Shown: positions 16,806 through 25,560, numbered from the stretch's first letter. The stretch is 35,981 bases of DNA from Candidatus Peregrinibacteria bacterium (GCA_024762935.1 JANTGK010000012.1:1-35981); one strand, 5' to 3'. The notes: generated by a model from the sequence alone, not told the origin. Numbers and translations: made by a program.

Positions 16806-16834
16806 TTTATTGAATAAAATAATTATTCAATAAA
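16806..16834. terminator. AT-rich perfect inverted repeat between convergent genes
   Basis: Twelve base pairs pair perfectly (TTTATTGAATAA-type arms at 16806-16817 and 16823-16834) around a 5-nt loop, in the gap between the converging 16470-16763 gene and the thioredoxin-CcdA gene. There is no strong T-run, so use as a two-way terminator is inferred. Confidence 0.5.
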
Positions 16835-16917
16835 GAGTTCTCCTCATCGCATCATATACCTATACAGCAATATTCATTGTACACATGAAGTTTTCCTATA
16901 GCTCAGAGTGTCAGAAC

Positions 16918-18087
16918 TCAATCGAAGACGAACGAACTAAACGCCAAGAGTTCCATATTCGTCATCAAGAGAATTCCAAGTATTAAGAGAACAATTCCTC
17001 CAACGAGATGGGAAATCCTGATCATTTTTGGAGAAACTGTTGCAAATGAAAGGGTAAACATCGCAATAAGAAAAACGATGATATCATCGAGCATGTATGC
17101 AAAATCATAAATTCCTACAGCACTGAGCTGAGTAGGAAGGTTGAGATCCATCTGTAACAGAGTTGCCACAAAAGCAGTGGGAATGGCAAAACTACAGAGT
17201 AGCTCAATCGCATTTACAGAAAATGCAAGAGCGATGACTCCAGGCAAGATGATAAATAAATCCTCTTTCTTCAGAAGATTTGAAAGTTTTTTATGGAATT
17301 TCTGTTTTTCTCCTACATCACGCATCTCGCACTCAACTTTATTTTTGTAATAGGCATAAAAAGACATAAAAGCAGAAGCAATAGCCATAACTCCAACGAG
17401 GCGAAAGAGCCATATCATAACACCTCCACCCAAATATATGGTAATTTCTTGAAACCCAAAAAGGTATGCTAAAAGTGCCCCACCGTACAAAATACCACTT
17501 GAGGCCAAAAAAATACCACCAATAAGCCACCTCCTCCGCTTATCCTCCATGGTCATTAAGAATCCTAAAAGAACCAAAAGCGACCACATGGCACATGGAT
17601 TAAATCCATCAATGAGACCGAGAATAAAAGCCATAATTGGCCAAGAATAGCTCTTCAAATATTTTTTCCAAAATACTTCTTCTTCGCCAGAAAAAGATGT
17701 ATCTGAACTGCTATCACCACTGATAGACTGCACTGCTGCGAGAATATCAGCTTTTTTAAATCCAACAATGACGGACTCACCAATAATATTTGTTGGTACT
17801 CCTGTGGGAACCATATCAAATGCAGCCATTCGTTCTTTCCAAATATCTGCATTTTCAGTATTTTCCCACACCTCATGCTCCTGAATAATGAGATTCGGAA
17901 ACTGCTCTTTTAATTCAGGAAACCATTCTTTTTCTTTATGACAATGAGGGCAACTCGACCCATAAAAAAATTCAAGAATAGGTTTTTGAGTATCAAGATT
18001 CTCAGCAAAAACAGATTGTATTCCAAAAAATTGGAAGACAAAGAAAAAAGAGAAAAGTGTCGAAACGGTTACATATTTAATCCTCAT
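16918..18087 (-). CDS. Thioredoxin-CcdA/DsbD-like fusion, transmembrane thiol oxidoreductase
   Basis: A 389-residue fusion. A signal peptide (about residues 1-28) is followed by a glutaredoxin-like domain with CPHC at 46-49 and the cis-proline motif TGVPTN (about 95-100). The second half has about six membrane helices with the paired redox cysteines of CcdA/DsbD-type proteins: C165 in GFNPCAMW and C298 in NAIELLCSF. It probably carries electrons from cytoplasmic thioredoxin across the membrane to the outside CPHC domain. This is a one-polypeptide layout, with the sensor domain at the N-terminus. It converges on the 16470-16763 gene and could work with the CSSC protein at 1848-2906. Confidence 0.85.
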   Translation of the reverse strand: MRIKYVTVSTLFSFFFVFQFFGIQSVFAENLDTQKPILEFFYGSSCPHCHKEKEWFPELKEQFPNLIIQEHEVWENTENADIWKERMAAFDMVPTGVPTNIIGESVIVGFKKADILAAVQSISGDSSSDTSFSGEEEVFWKKYLKSYSWPIMAFILGLIDGFNPCAMWSLLVLLGFLMTMEDKRRRWLIGGIFLASSGILYGGALLAYLFGFQEITIYLGGGVMIWLFRLVGVMAIASAFMSFYAYYKNKVECEMRDVGEKQKFHKKLSNLLKKEDLFIILPGVIALAFSVNAIELLCSFAIPTAFVATLLQMDLNLPTQLSAVGIYDFAYMLDDIIVFLIAMFTLSFATVSPKMIRISHLVGGIVLLILGILLMTNMELLAFSSFVFD

Positions 18088-18277
18088 TCATACAAAAAAT
18101 CTGAATAACTATGCCAAAAGTACCCATATATTATCAAGTCATCTTTCTGCACTCATCGCCTTCACTTTTCCCAAAGAGACACTTAATTGTCTTTATATAT
18201 TTCATACTTTTTTAAAAGTAAGAATTTAAACTTTCTCTAGCTCTGCAGCGATTTTGCAAATCTGACATGAATGATGA

Positions 18278-18733
18278 CTATCTCTTCCCCGAAGCCCAAT
18301 AAGCGACGGCAACAGCATCGGCGGCATCATCGGGGCGAGGAATACTCTTGAGTTGAAAGATTTGTTGAACAGCACGTTGCACCTGATCTTTGGGGGCATT
18401 CCCATATCCACACACAGCAATTTTTACATCTTTTGGTGAAACTTCAAAAATAGGTATTCCCTCTTCAGCGAGTATCTGCAAAACAACTCCGCGAGCATGT
18501 GCAACAGCAATTCCATTGGTCACGTTTTGCACAAAAAAGAGCTGTTCAACAGCAGCAATATCAGGGCGCTGAGAAGCAAGAAGTTCACGAAAATCCTGAG
18601 AAATTTGAAACAGACGATTTGGAAGCTCCGAACCAGACTCGGTTGATATGACCCCAAAATCGACAAGCTTGTTGCTTTCAAGAAACGCAAAACCAATAGT
18701 CGCAAGGCCGGGGTCAATTCCAAGAATTTTCAT
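18278..18733 (-). CDS. ruvC: Holliday junction resolvase RuvC
   Basis: RuvC (151 residues) cuts Holliday junctions during homologous recombination. The start at 18733 gives MKILGIDPGLATIGFA. The four catalytic acids are present: D7, E63 (AAVEQLFF), and D136 and D139 in RPDDAADAVAVA. The central motif HARGVVLQ and the APKDQV segment also fit. A longer open frame to 18772 would add 13 residues of repeat-derived sequence. It is alone here, with no ruvA or ruvB alongside. The gap 18088-18277 holds no gene that I can see. Confidence 0.95.
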   Translation of the reverse strand: MKILGIDPGLATIGFAFLESNKLVDFGVISTESGSELPNRLFQISQDFRELLASQRPDIAAVEQLFFVQNVTNGIAVAHARGVVLQILAEEGIPIFEVSPKDVKIAVCGYGNAPKDQVQRAVQQIFQLKSIPRPDDAADAVAVAYWASGKR

Positions 18734-18750
18734 ACTACAAAGAGCATACA

Positions 18751-18807
18751 TGTTCTGTGCTCTGTGTTCCATGCCTGCCCTTCGTAGCCTTGGCGAAGAA
18801 GGGTTCC
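18751..18807. repeat. Heptad run plus 36-bp hairpin repeat, copy 2
   Basis: Three 7-nt units (TGTTCTG, TGCTCTG, TGTTCCA at 18751-18771) lead straight into a copy of the 36-bp repeat at 18772-18807, identical to copies 1 and 3. The sequence after it (TTTTCTTGATATTTG) also resembles that after copy 3. It lies between the ruvC start and tRNA-Arg. Confidence 0.85.
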
Positions 18808-18870
18808 CTGCTCTCCTCCTCTATTTTCTTGATATTTGATTTTCAATACTGAATAATGAGGACCACATTT

Positions 18871-18946
18871 GCCTCGGTAGCTCAGTGGATAGAGCAGCAG
18901 CCTTCTAAGCTGACGGTCGCAGGTTCGATTCCTGCCCGAGGCGCCA
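18871..18946 (+). tRNA. tRNA-Arg (anticodon UCU)
   Basis: Seventy-six nt with CCA encoded. The acceptor arms GCCTCGG and CCGAGGC pair perfectly; the T-arm GGTTCGATTCC is intact, and the anticodon loop CTTCTAA gives TCT, reading AGA. The D-arm GCTC...GAGC pairs. It is flanked 60-150 bp away on each side by copies 2 and 3 of the hairpin repeat. Confidence 0.97.
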
Positions 18947-19052
18947 CTAGCAATAACAGCTTCAAGCTCCGAGCTTTGAGCCGAAAGTTCGTCAAACCCC
19001 TTTCTCTGGAGAGTATCGTTTTCTTTGGTGATTGAGATTTGTTGGTTTTTTA

Positions 19053-19131
19053 TCATTTGTCATTTGTCATTTGTAATTTGTAATGTATCTTTCCCTGCCT
19101 GCCCTTCGTAGCCTTGGCGAAGAAGGGTTCC
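19053..19131. repeat. Heptad array plus 36-bp hairpin repeat, copy 3
   Basis: TCATTTG occurs three times in tandem from 19053, followed by TAATTTG and TAATGTA (to 19087), then the identical 36-bp hairpin repeat at 19096-19131. The order array-then-hairpin is the same as at copy 1. The stretch from 18947 to 19223 has no credible gene; open frames on the minus strand are made of this repeat. Confidence 0.9.
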
Positions 19132-19223
19132 CTGTTCCCTTTTTGTGGCTCTCTTTTCTTGTATTTCATAGAAAAATACTGTATACTCTTTTGAATAGTT
19201 TTTCTCTTCAGAAACAAAAATAA

Positions 19224-21407
19224 ATGCCAGAAGACGCAAATCCTCAAACTCCGGCTCAACCAATAGTAAACACTCCCCCAAAAGCACCAAATCCTGAAGA
19301 CCCAATTGCAACACTTTTTAACGGAAAAAAGAAAAAAATTGATCCTGAAAAAGAGCTCATACCGAGTGAAGAAAATACGACACCAAAAACAGAGACACCC
19401 ACCCCTCTCGTACCCCCTTCTGCAATATCTCCTCAAGCACCACAACCCGCCAGTCAACCGATACCTAAAGCTCCACTAGAGCAACAGCCTGTAAAAAAGA
19501 AAAAAGGTCTTCTCTCTTTTTTGTCTTCACCAAAGAAAAGAAAGAAAAAACCTGAGGAGCAAAAAGGTGCTCACACAAAAGGGAAAGAAGGGAAACAATC
19601 CAAAAAAAAAGAGAGTAAAGAGGAAGCAATACGTCTTAAAAAAGCAGAAAAACGATACCGTGAAGGTATGGCGACGATTCGTGATCTCATTGCGCCAAGC
19701 TCAATGGAGATAAATTTTCAATGGGTCCGACTCGGTGATATGTATGCCAAAACATTTTTTGTGTATTCTTACCCACGATATATCGAAGCAAATTGGCTTT
19801 CTCCCATAGTAAATTTTGATGTCACTATGGATATATCCATGTTCATCTATCCGAGTGAATCAGCAGCAATAATGAAAGTTCTCCGAAACAAAGTAGCACA
19901 AATGCAATCATCAATGCATATGAACAGGGAAAAGGGAATGGTTCGTGACCCAGCAATCGAGGCTGCTCTTGAGGATGCAGAAGAACTCCGGGATCAACTG
20001 CAAAGGGGTCAAGAAAAATTCTTCCATTTTGGACTCTATTTTACGGTCTACTCAGATGATCCCGAAAAAATAAAAAAAATTCAGGCAAATCTTGAATCTA
20101 TTCTTGGAGGAAAACTTGTTCTCACTCGTCCTGCAGACCTACAGCAAGAACATGGTTTTAAGTCCGTACTTCCTACATGTTCAGATGAACTCGAGATATT
20201 CCGAAACATGAATACCTCTCCTCTCTCAACGAGCTTTCCCTTTACCAGTTCCGAACTAACGAGTAACGAGGGAATCCTCTACGGGCTTAATAGGCATAAT
20301 GATTCTCTGGTTATTTTTGATCGATTTAGCCTCGAAAATGCAAACTCTGTCATTTTCGCAAAATCTGGTGCTGGTAAATCATACACGGTAAAACTCGAAA
20401 TCCTTCGATCGATGATGATGGAAACCGACGTCATCGTAATCGATCCAGAAAATGAATACGAAGAACTCGCAGGAGTTGTTGGCGGTTCTATTCTCAAAGT
20501 ATCTTTGAACTCTGATCGACGAATCAACCCCTTTGACCTCCCAAAACCACTAAAAGATGAAATCACCAAACCAGGTGATCTCCTGAGAACAAACATCATT
20601 ACCCTTCACGGACTTTTTAATCTCATGCTCGGTAAGCTCAGTCCTACAGAAGAAGGACTTATGGACCGTGCACTTATCAACACCTATAGTCTCCGTGGAA
20701 TACGAATGGACACCGAAGATCCTGGTAAAATTGATCCACCGACAATGCAAGACCTTCAAGAGGTTCTTGATGGAATGGCTGGTGCAGAATCATTAAGTGA
20801 AAGACTTCAAAAATATACGACCGGTACTTTTGGAGGACTTTTTAATCAAAAAACAAATATTGATATGGATAATGGGCTCATGATTTTTCAAATCAGAGAT
20901 CTCGAAGATTCTCTTCGTCCAATCGCTATTTTTGTAATTCTCAACTATATTTGGAACCGAGTTCGGAGTTCACTTAAAAGACGTATTCTTGTTATTGATG
21001 AGGCATGGAGTCTTATCCAACATGAGGATTCTGCAAAATTTCTCTATGGACTCGTAAAACGTGCTCGAAAGTATTATTTAGGTGTCACAACCATTACTCA
21101 GGACGTAGAAGATTTTCTTCGATCTGATTTTGGAAAGCCGATTATTAGTAACTCATCAATGCAGCTCCTTCTCAAACAAGCACCGAGCTCAATCGATGCC
21201 CTTCAGAAAGTTTTTAATCTCACCGAAGGAGAAAAATATCTCCTCCTCAACTCAGGTGTAGGACAAGGAATTTTCTTCGCAGGAATGAAACATGTAGCCA
21301 TTCAGGTCATTGCAAGCTACACCGAAGATAAGATTATCACAACGGATCCTGAGGCACTTTTAAAGGGAAAAGAAGAGGCAGCCAGTAAAATACAAGAGCA
21401 AAAATAA
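19224..21407 (+). CDS. VirB4/TraC-type ATPase
   Basis: A 727-residue AAA-like ATPase of the VirB4/TraE-TrsE group, which powers type IV secretion, conjugation or pilus-type machines. The first 150 residues are a Pro- and Lys-rich disordered extension. A VirB4 N-terminal domain (about 160-340) follows. Walker A is AKSGAGKSYTVK (about 378-389), DVIVIDPENEYEEL is the strand after it, Walker B is RILVIDEAWSLI (about 587-598), and TITQDVEDFL carries the conserved Gln. No signal or membrane helix is seen. It is followed 44 nt later by a VirD4-like ATPase. This pair is common in CPR genomes; whether it serves pili, DNA uptake or secretion is not settled. Confidence 0.9.
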   Translation: MPEDANPQTPAQPIVNTPPKAPNPEDPIATLFNGKKKKIDPEKELIPSEENTTPKTETPTPLVPPSAISPQAPQPASQPIPKAPLEQQPVKKKKGLLSFLSSPKKRKKKPEEQKGAHTKGKEGKQSKKKESKEEAIRLKKAEKRYREGMATIRDLIAPSSMEINFQWVRLGDMYAKTFFVYSYPRYIEANWLSPIVNFDVTMDISMFIYPSESAAIMKVLRNKVAQMQSSMHMNREKGMVRDPAIEAALEDAEELRDQLQRGQEKFFHFGLYFTVYSDDPEKIKKIQANLESILGGKLVLTRPADLQQEHGFKSVLPTCSDELEIFRNMNTSPLSTSFPFTSSELTSNEGILYGLNRHNDSLVIFDRFSLENANSVIFAKSGAGKSYTVKLEILRSMMMETDVIVIDPENEYEELAGVVGGSILKVSLNSDRRINPFDLPKPLKDEITKPGDLLRTNIITLHGLFNLMLGKLSPTEEGLMDRALINTYSLRGIRMDTEDPGKIDPPTMQDLQEVLDGMAGAESLSERLQKYTTGTFGGLFNQKTNIDMDNGLMIFQIRDLEDSLRPIAIFVILNYIWNRVRSSLKRRILVIDEAWSLIQHEDSAKFLYGLVKRARKYYLGVTTITQDVEDFLRSDFGKPIISNSSMQLLLKQAPSSIDALQKVFNLTEGEKYLLLNSGVGQGIFFAGMKHVAIQVIASYTEDKIITTDPEALLKGKEEAASKIQEQK

Positions 21408-21451
21408 AGAAGAATATTCTCTTTTTTTGTAGTTTTTGAGATACTAAAAAT

Positions 21452-23959
21452 ATGACCCTCGACCTCATTATTTCCTCGGCACTCATTCTCACTGGAATCA
21501 TCACTGGTGCTATTCTCATGCGATTTTTTCTTTTCTATACAAAAGAACGAATGAGGGCGTTAAACCTCATTTTTTTTCGAATCCTTATTCCAAAAAAAGA
21601 TACCCGTGAAGATAAAGATACTGAGGGAGAGCAATTTGGAAGTGCAAAAGATTTTACAAAAGTAATCGGTGTCATGTCTCAATTGTTTTCCAGTATTCAA
21701 GCCATTCGCCCTTCAGGAGTTTTATATGAAAAAATCTTCAAATCAGATTACTTTACATGTGAATATTCTGCTATCAATGGAGAACTCTTCTTTCATATGG
21801 GAGTCCCCCGTGATACACGCGACCTCATCGAGAAACAAATCACAAGTTACTACCCAGATGCTGTTATAGAAGAAACACCAGCACCAAATATTTTTACTGC
21901 GGGAAATAAGGTCGCCAGCAATTACTTTCAGCTGACGAAACAAAGTTTTCTCCCCATAAAAACAATCGATCGACTCGAATCTGACTCATTAAACAATATT
22001 ACCAATGCCCTTTCAAAAATGCGAATGGGAGAAGGGGCAGCCATTCAATTCATTTGCCGACCCATACCAGATTCTTGGCAAAATAAAGGTCAAACAAAAG
22101 CTTCAGAGATTTACAATTCCAAACAGCACTCATCAATTCTTAGTTATCTAAATCCTTTTATTTGGATTCGAAATATCCTTTCTCTCTTTATTCATGGTCC
22201 ATCAGAAAATCTAATGGAGAGTCAGAAATCTGAACAAGTAACCCCTATTGTTCAAGAAAAAGTAAAGGCAATAGAAGAGAAGGCCGGAAAGAGTGGCTTC
22301 GACACCATCATCCGCGTCGTTACAGCGGCAAAAACAAAACGTGAAGCTGAACTACAACTTACGAATCTCAATGGATCATTCGAACAATTTAACGATCCGA
22401 CCATGAATGCTTTTTCAAAAACAACCTATCATTCAAAGACAAAGCTTGTACGAGACTATATTTATCGTCGATTTTCACGAGGAAAGATAATAGCCATTCT
22501 TCATTTTTTAAAGACATGGGAATGGCAACAAATTCTTAGCACAGATGAAATGGCTGCTCTCTATCATTTTCCGAACGCACAATATAATAAATCTCAAGCA
22601 ATTGCGTGGCAAGAATTCAAAATAGCTCCTGCTCCTCACAACCTTCCTGAAGAAGGTCTTCTCTTGGGATATAATATTTCACGAGGTGAAAAACGAGAAG
22701 TTCGGATTAAACGTGATGATCGAAGACGACATTTTTATGCCATTGGAAAATCTGGAACTGGAAAATCAACCATACTAGAAAATATGATTCGACAAGATGT
22801 ACAAAATGGAGAAGGAGTATGCGTTGTGGACCCTCACGGAGACCTCGTAGAAGCAATACTACCGTATATCCCTCGTGAACGCGCAGATGATGTTATCCTC
22901 TTTGATCCAGGAGATCTAGATCGCCCTATGGGACTCAATCTTCTTGAGGCAAATTCCGAAGAACAGAAGGAATTTGTTGCTCAAGAAGCACTATCAATCT
23001 TTATTAAGCTCTTCGGAGAAGAGATTATGGGTCCAAGATTACAGCATTACTTCCGAAATGGAACCCTCACTCTTATGGCAGATGAACAAGAAGGAGCCAC
23101 TCTTCTTGACCTTCCAAAGCTCTTCACCGATGCCAACTACGAAAAAATGAAAAGGGGAAAGGTTAAAAATCCTGTTGTGAGAAGTTTTTGGGATAAAGAA
23201 ATGGCCAAAACAGGTCAAAGAGAGCGAGAAGAAATGATTCCATATTTCTCCAGTAAATTTGGCCCCTTTGTTACCAATGCACAAATCAGAAATATTCTTG
23301 GTCAGACAAAAAGCGGATTTGATTTCCGTGATGTTATGGACAATAGGAAAATTCTTCTCGTAAATCTCTCAAAGGGAAAACTAGGAGATATCAACAGTAA
23401 ACTCCTGGGGATGATTATGGTATCAAAAATTCAGATGGCCGCTATGAGCCGAGTTGACACTCCTGAAAATGAACGAAATGACTTTTACCTCTATGTCGAT
23501 GAGTTCCAGAATTTTGTCACAGACTCATTTGCTAGCATTCTTTCAGAAGCTCGAAAGTATCGTCTCAATCTTATTGTTGCCCATCAGTACATTTCACAAA
23601 TTACACAAAGTTCTGAAGGAGGAAAAGGGAAGCGTGAAGACAGCGCTCTTAAAGATGCTGTTTTTGGAAATGTAGGATCAATGATGTGTTTTAAAATTGG
23701 TGCCCAAGATGCAGAGGCCATGGAAAAAGAGTTTGCACCAGTATTTTCTCAAAATGACCTCATCAATATTGCGAACTACCAAGCATATATTAAGCTCAAT
23801 ATTGATAATGCGACGAGTCGCGGCTTCAGCATGCAAACCATTTATGACCCAACAGGGAAAGATATGGAAGCCGCTGAAGCATATCGCCAGCTCTCACGAT
23901 TAAAATTTGGACGAGACAAAGAATTTGTCGGCCGCGAAATCGCCAGAAGAGTAATGTAA
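21452..23959 (+). CDS. VirD4/TraG-like membrane-anchored ATPase
   Basis: An 835-residue protein with an N-terminal membrane helix (about residues 5-28) and a large cytoplasmic body. The N-terminal 400 residues are poorly conserved and include an amphipathic stretch near 225-255. Walker A is AIGKSGTGKSTILE (about 430-443), followed by VVDPHGDLVEAIL. The Walker B region is FYLYVDEFQNFVTDSF (about 679-694), and LIVAHQYISQI follows. This architecture matches type IV coupling proteins with a TraG/TraD-like ATPase core. It is probably translated with the upstream VirB4-like ATPase. No relaxase, pilin or VirB6/8/9/10 gene is in the window, so a complete conjugation system cannot be claimed. Confidence 0.87.
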   Translation: MTLDLIISSALILTGIITGAILMRFFLFYTKERMRALNLIFFRILIPKKDTREDKDTEGEQFGSAKDFTKVIGVMSQLFSSIQAIRPSGVLYEKIFKSDYFTCEYSAINGELFFHMGVPRDTRDLIEKQITSYYPDAVIEETPAPNIFTAGNKVASNYFQLTKQSFLPIKTIDRLESDSLNNITNALSKMRMGEGAAIQFICRPIPDSWQNKGQTKASEIYNSKQHSSILSYLNPFIWIRNILSLFIHGPSENLMESQKSEQVTPIVQEKVKAIEEKAGKSGFDTIIRVVTAAKTKREAELQLTNLNGSFEQFNDPTMNAFSKTTYHSKTKLVRDYIYRRFSRGKIIAILHFLKTWEWQQILSTDEMAALYHFPNAQYNKSQAIAWQEFKIAPAPHNLPEEGLLLGYNISRGEKREVRIKRDDRRRHFYAIGKSGTGKSTILENMIRQDVQNGEGVCVVDPHGDLVEAILPYIPRERADDVILFDPGDLDRPMGLNLLEANSEEQKEFVAQEALSIFIKLFGEEIMGPRLQHYFRNGTLTLMADEQEGATLLDLPKLFTDANYEKMKRGKVKNPVVRSFWDKEMAKTGQREREEMIPYFSSKFGPFVTNAQIRNILGQTKSGFDFRDVMDNRKILLVNLSKGKLGDINSKLLGMIMVSKIQMAAMSRVDTPENERNDFYLYVDEFQNFVTDSFASILSEARKYRLNLIVAHQYISQITQSSEGGKGKREDSALKDAVFGNVGSMMCFKIGAQDAEAMEKEFAPVFSQNDLINIANYQAYIKLNIDNATSRGFSMQTIYDPTGKDMEAAEAYRQLSRLKFGRDKEFVGREIARRVM

Positions 23960-23961
23960 AG

Positions 23962-24060
23962 CTGAATTCGAGCTAAGCTCAAGCCCAAAGGGCGATGAGC
24001 GAAGCCGAAGATGCTTTACCCCGCCTGCGAACGGAGTGAGTACGAGCGCGGGGTATTGAG
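23962..24060. repeat. GC-richer intergenic element with several inverted repeats
   Basis: A patch of unusual composition between convergent genes. It holds GAGCTAAGCTC (23970-23980), GCCC-AAA-GGGC (23983-23993) and an 8-bp perfect pair TACCCCGC/GCGGGGTA (24017-24024 and 24048-24055). The last may act as a terminator, but no T-run follows. It looks like an inserted repeat unit; only one copy is seen here. Confidence 0.55.
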
Positions 24061-24098
24061 AGAAGAGTTTGAATGGCATCATTCCTCCAAAAACTTCC

Positions 24099-25298
24099 CT
24101 ACTCCTTACACTGCAAAAATTGTTCCTGAGCTTGATATGGTGCCCCTAATTGAAATATGACATCTGTACTTTCGAGTACCTGACCGTATATATCTGTGAC
24201 ACGAAAATCAAATGGACCGACGCCCATACCATCCTCTTCTACAAAGAAATTATATGAGACCCTCGGAACAGCAACATATGACCCCGATACATCTTTATAC
24301 TCAAATTTTTTAATAGGATGTGGAGTATTTTTTACCTGCACAGCAGCCCAGTCTGCATTGCTCCCTGGTTTAAAATAATATTGAATATTTCCCGTTACAT
24401 CACAAGGGATATACTCCCATGTAATTGGCATAGATCCCCTATTTAAATCATCGCCAAGACGTAAAAAAGCTTCTGGATTCAAATCGAGATGCCCTCGTAT
24501 ACAAAGAGGATTTGATGCTGTCGGACAGTGATCTACAATCTGTAGATCAATAGTCCGTGATGACCCCTTTACCCGTGCGCATGCCCCACATGCAAGGGAA
24601 CCCTCATATTGCTCCGTGCCTATTGCGGCATAATACTCTGGTAATTCACTTGGATTAAAACTACAGCTATTGGGACCATTATTTGACTCATAATATGTTG
24701 CCCTTTCCTGAAAGATTTCTTTTTTACAAGCAACTCCATTCCCTCCTTCCCCATCGTCATCTCCATTTCCATCTCCACCTGTTCCACCCGAAATATCAGA
24801 GGTAAATTTTTGAAGAGTCCACAGTCCATTCCCAGTGCAAGAAGCACTATCACGGCACCCGCACCTCCAGCCATCATTCGTATTCGTACAGTTATATGTC
24901 GCTATATAATTCATTTTTTGAAACTGCTCATCAGAAAAGATATCTTTTCCCTGAGCACTCGCTCGATACCATTTTTGTGAACCATCAGCCAAAGTTCCTG
25001 TTAATTCTAGAGGAGACCAAGTCTTCCCATCTTTTGAGATATAAGCCTCATGCCATATAACATGATTATCGAGACCTGTTCCAAATGAAAAAGTGGCCAA
25101 ATCTTTCTGACAATCTACCCGAACGAAAGATATATAATCATTCGAAAAAACGTCCCATGGAACAGCAAAATTTCCTGGAACCTCAGCAACATTTTTGGTG
25201 GTAATTTTTTGACAGATTTCCGCTTGTACAACAGGTTCATTCCAAAAAAAACTCATAAAACAGAGTGAGATGCCAAAGAGAAAAGATATATTTTTCAT
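24099..25298 (-). CDS. Secreted expansin-like protein (DPBB + CBM63-like)
   Basis: A 399-residue secreted protein. A signal peptide (about residues 1-26, ending VVQA) is followed by an unassigned Cys-containing domain (about 27-168), a Gly/Asp linker (GGTGGDGNGDDDGEGG) and an expansin module. Residues about 197-299 form the double-psi beta-barrel (CSFNPSELPEYYAAIG, LACGACARVKG), with D256 in QIVDHCP and D272 in HLDLNPEAF at the positions of the two Asp conserved in bacterial EXLX proteins. Residues about 303-385 match the CBM63 domain (DWAAVQVKNTPHPI, VSYNFFVEEDGMGVGPFDFRVTDIYG). Known expansins loosen cellulose or peptidoglycan contacts without hydrolysis. It stands alone, convergent with the VirD4-like gene. 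Confidence 0.85.
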   Translation of the reverse strand: MKNISFLFGISLCFMSFFWNEPVVQAEICQKITTKNVAEVPGNFAVPWDVFSNDYISFVRVDCQKDLATFSFGTGLDNHVIWHEAYISKDGKTWSPLELTGTLADGSQKWYRASAQGKDIFSDEQFQKMNYIATYNCTNTNDGWRCGCRDSASCTGNGLWTLQKFTSDISGGTGGDGNGDDDGEGGNGVACKKEIFQERATYYESNNGPNSCSFNPSELPEYYAAIGTEQYEGSLACGACARVKGSSRTIDLQIVDHCPTASNPLCIRGHLDLNPEAFLRLGDDLNRGSMPITWEYIPCDVTGNIQYYFKPGSNADWAAVQVKNTPHPIKKFEYKDVSGSYVAVPRVSYNFFVEEDGMGVGPFDFRVTDIYGQVLESTDVIFQLGAPYQAQEQFLQCKE

Positions 25299-25392
25299 AT
25301 GATTCCACTGTAAAATATATCTTGTTCCCTCAAAAACCGCAAAAATTACATTTTTTTCTCATTCGAATTCATAAAAAAACATATACATAATG

Positions 25393-25560
25393 CTACTCCT
25401 GGAGCACTATGCTTATCCATGAAGAGATAACACGCTTTGGAATAAAATCTTCTCTTGTAATAGAATTGATTTTACAAAGATCTTCTGGAAAAATATCATT
25501 GCACAGTTTTCTGCACTCATCTCGAAGGCCTGATTTTTGAGGTTTTAAACGCTTAAAGTT
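25393..25560 (-). other. Unexplained 55-codon open frame without a start
   Basis: Between the expansin-like gene and pnp, this minus-strand frame is open from just after a TGA at 25563-25561 to a TAG at 25395-25393. The reading (LRDECRKLCNDIFPEDLC near its middle) looks protein-like but has no ATG, GTG or TTG near its beginning. It may be a gene remnant or chance. The rest of 25299-25629 shows nothing else. Confidence 0.2.

Noticed and set aside
18730-19457. Minus-strand open frames containing the peptide FFAKATKGRQG or LLRQGYEGQA
   Set aside because: They are translations of the 36-bp hairpin repeat and of the tRNA-Arg gene, and they overlap the start of the VirB4-like gene.
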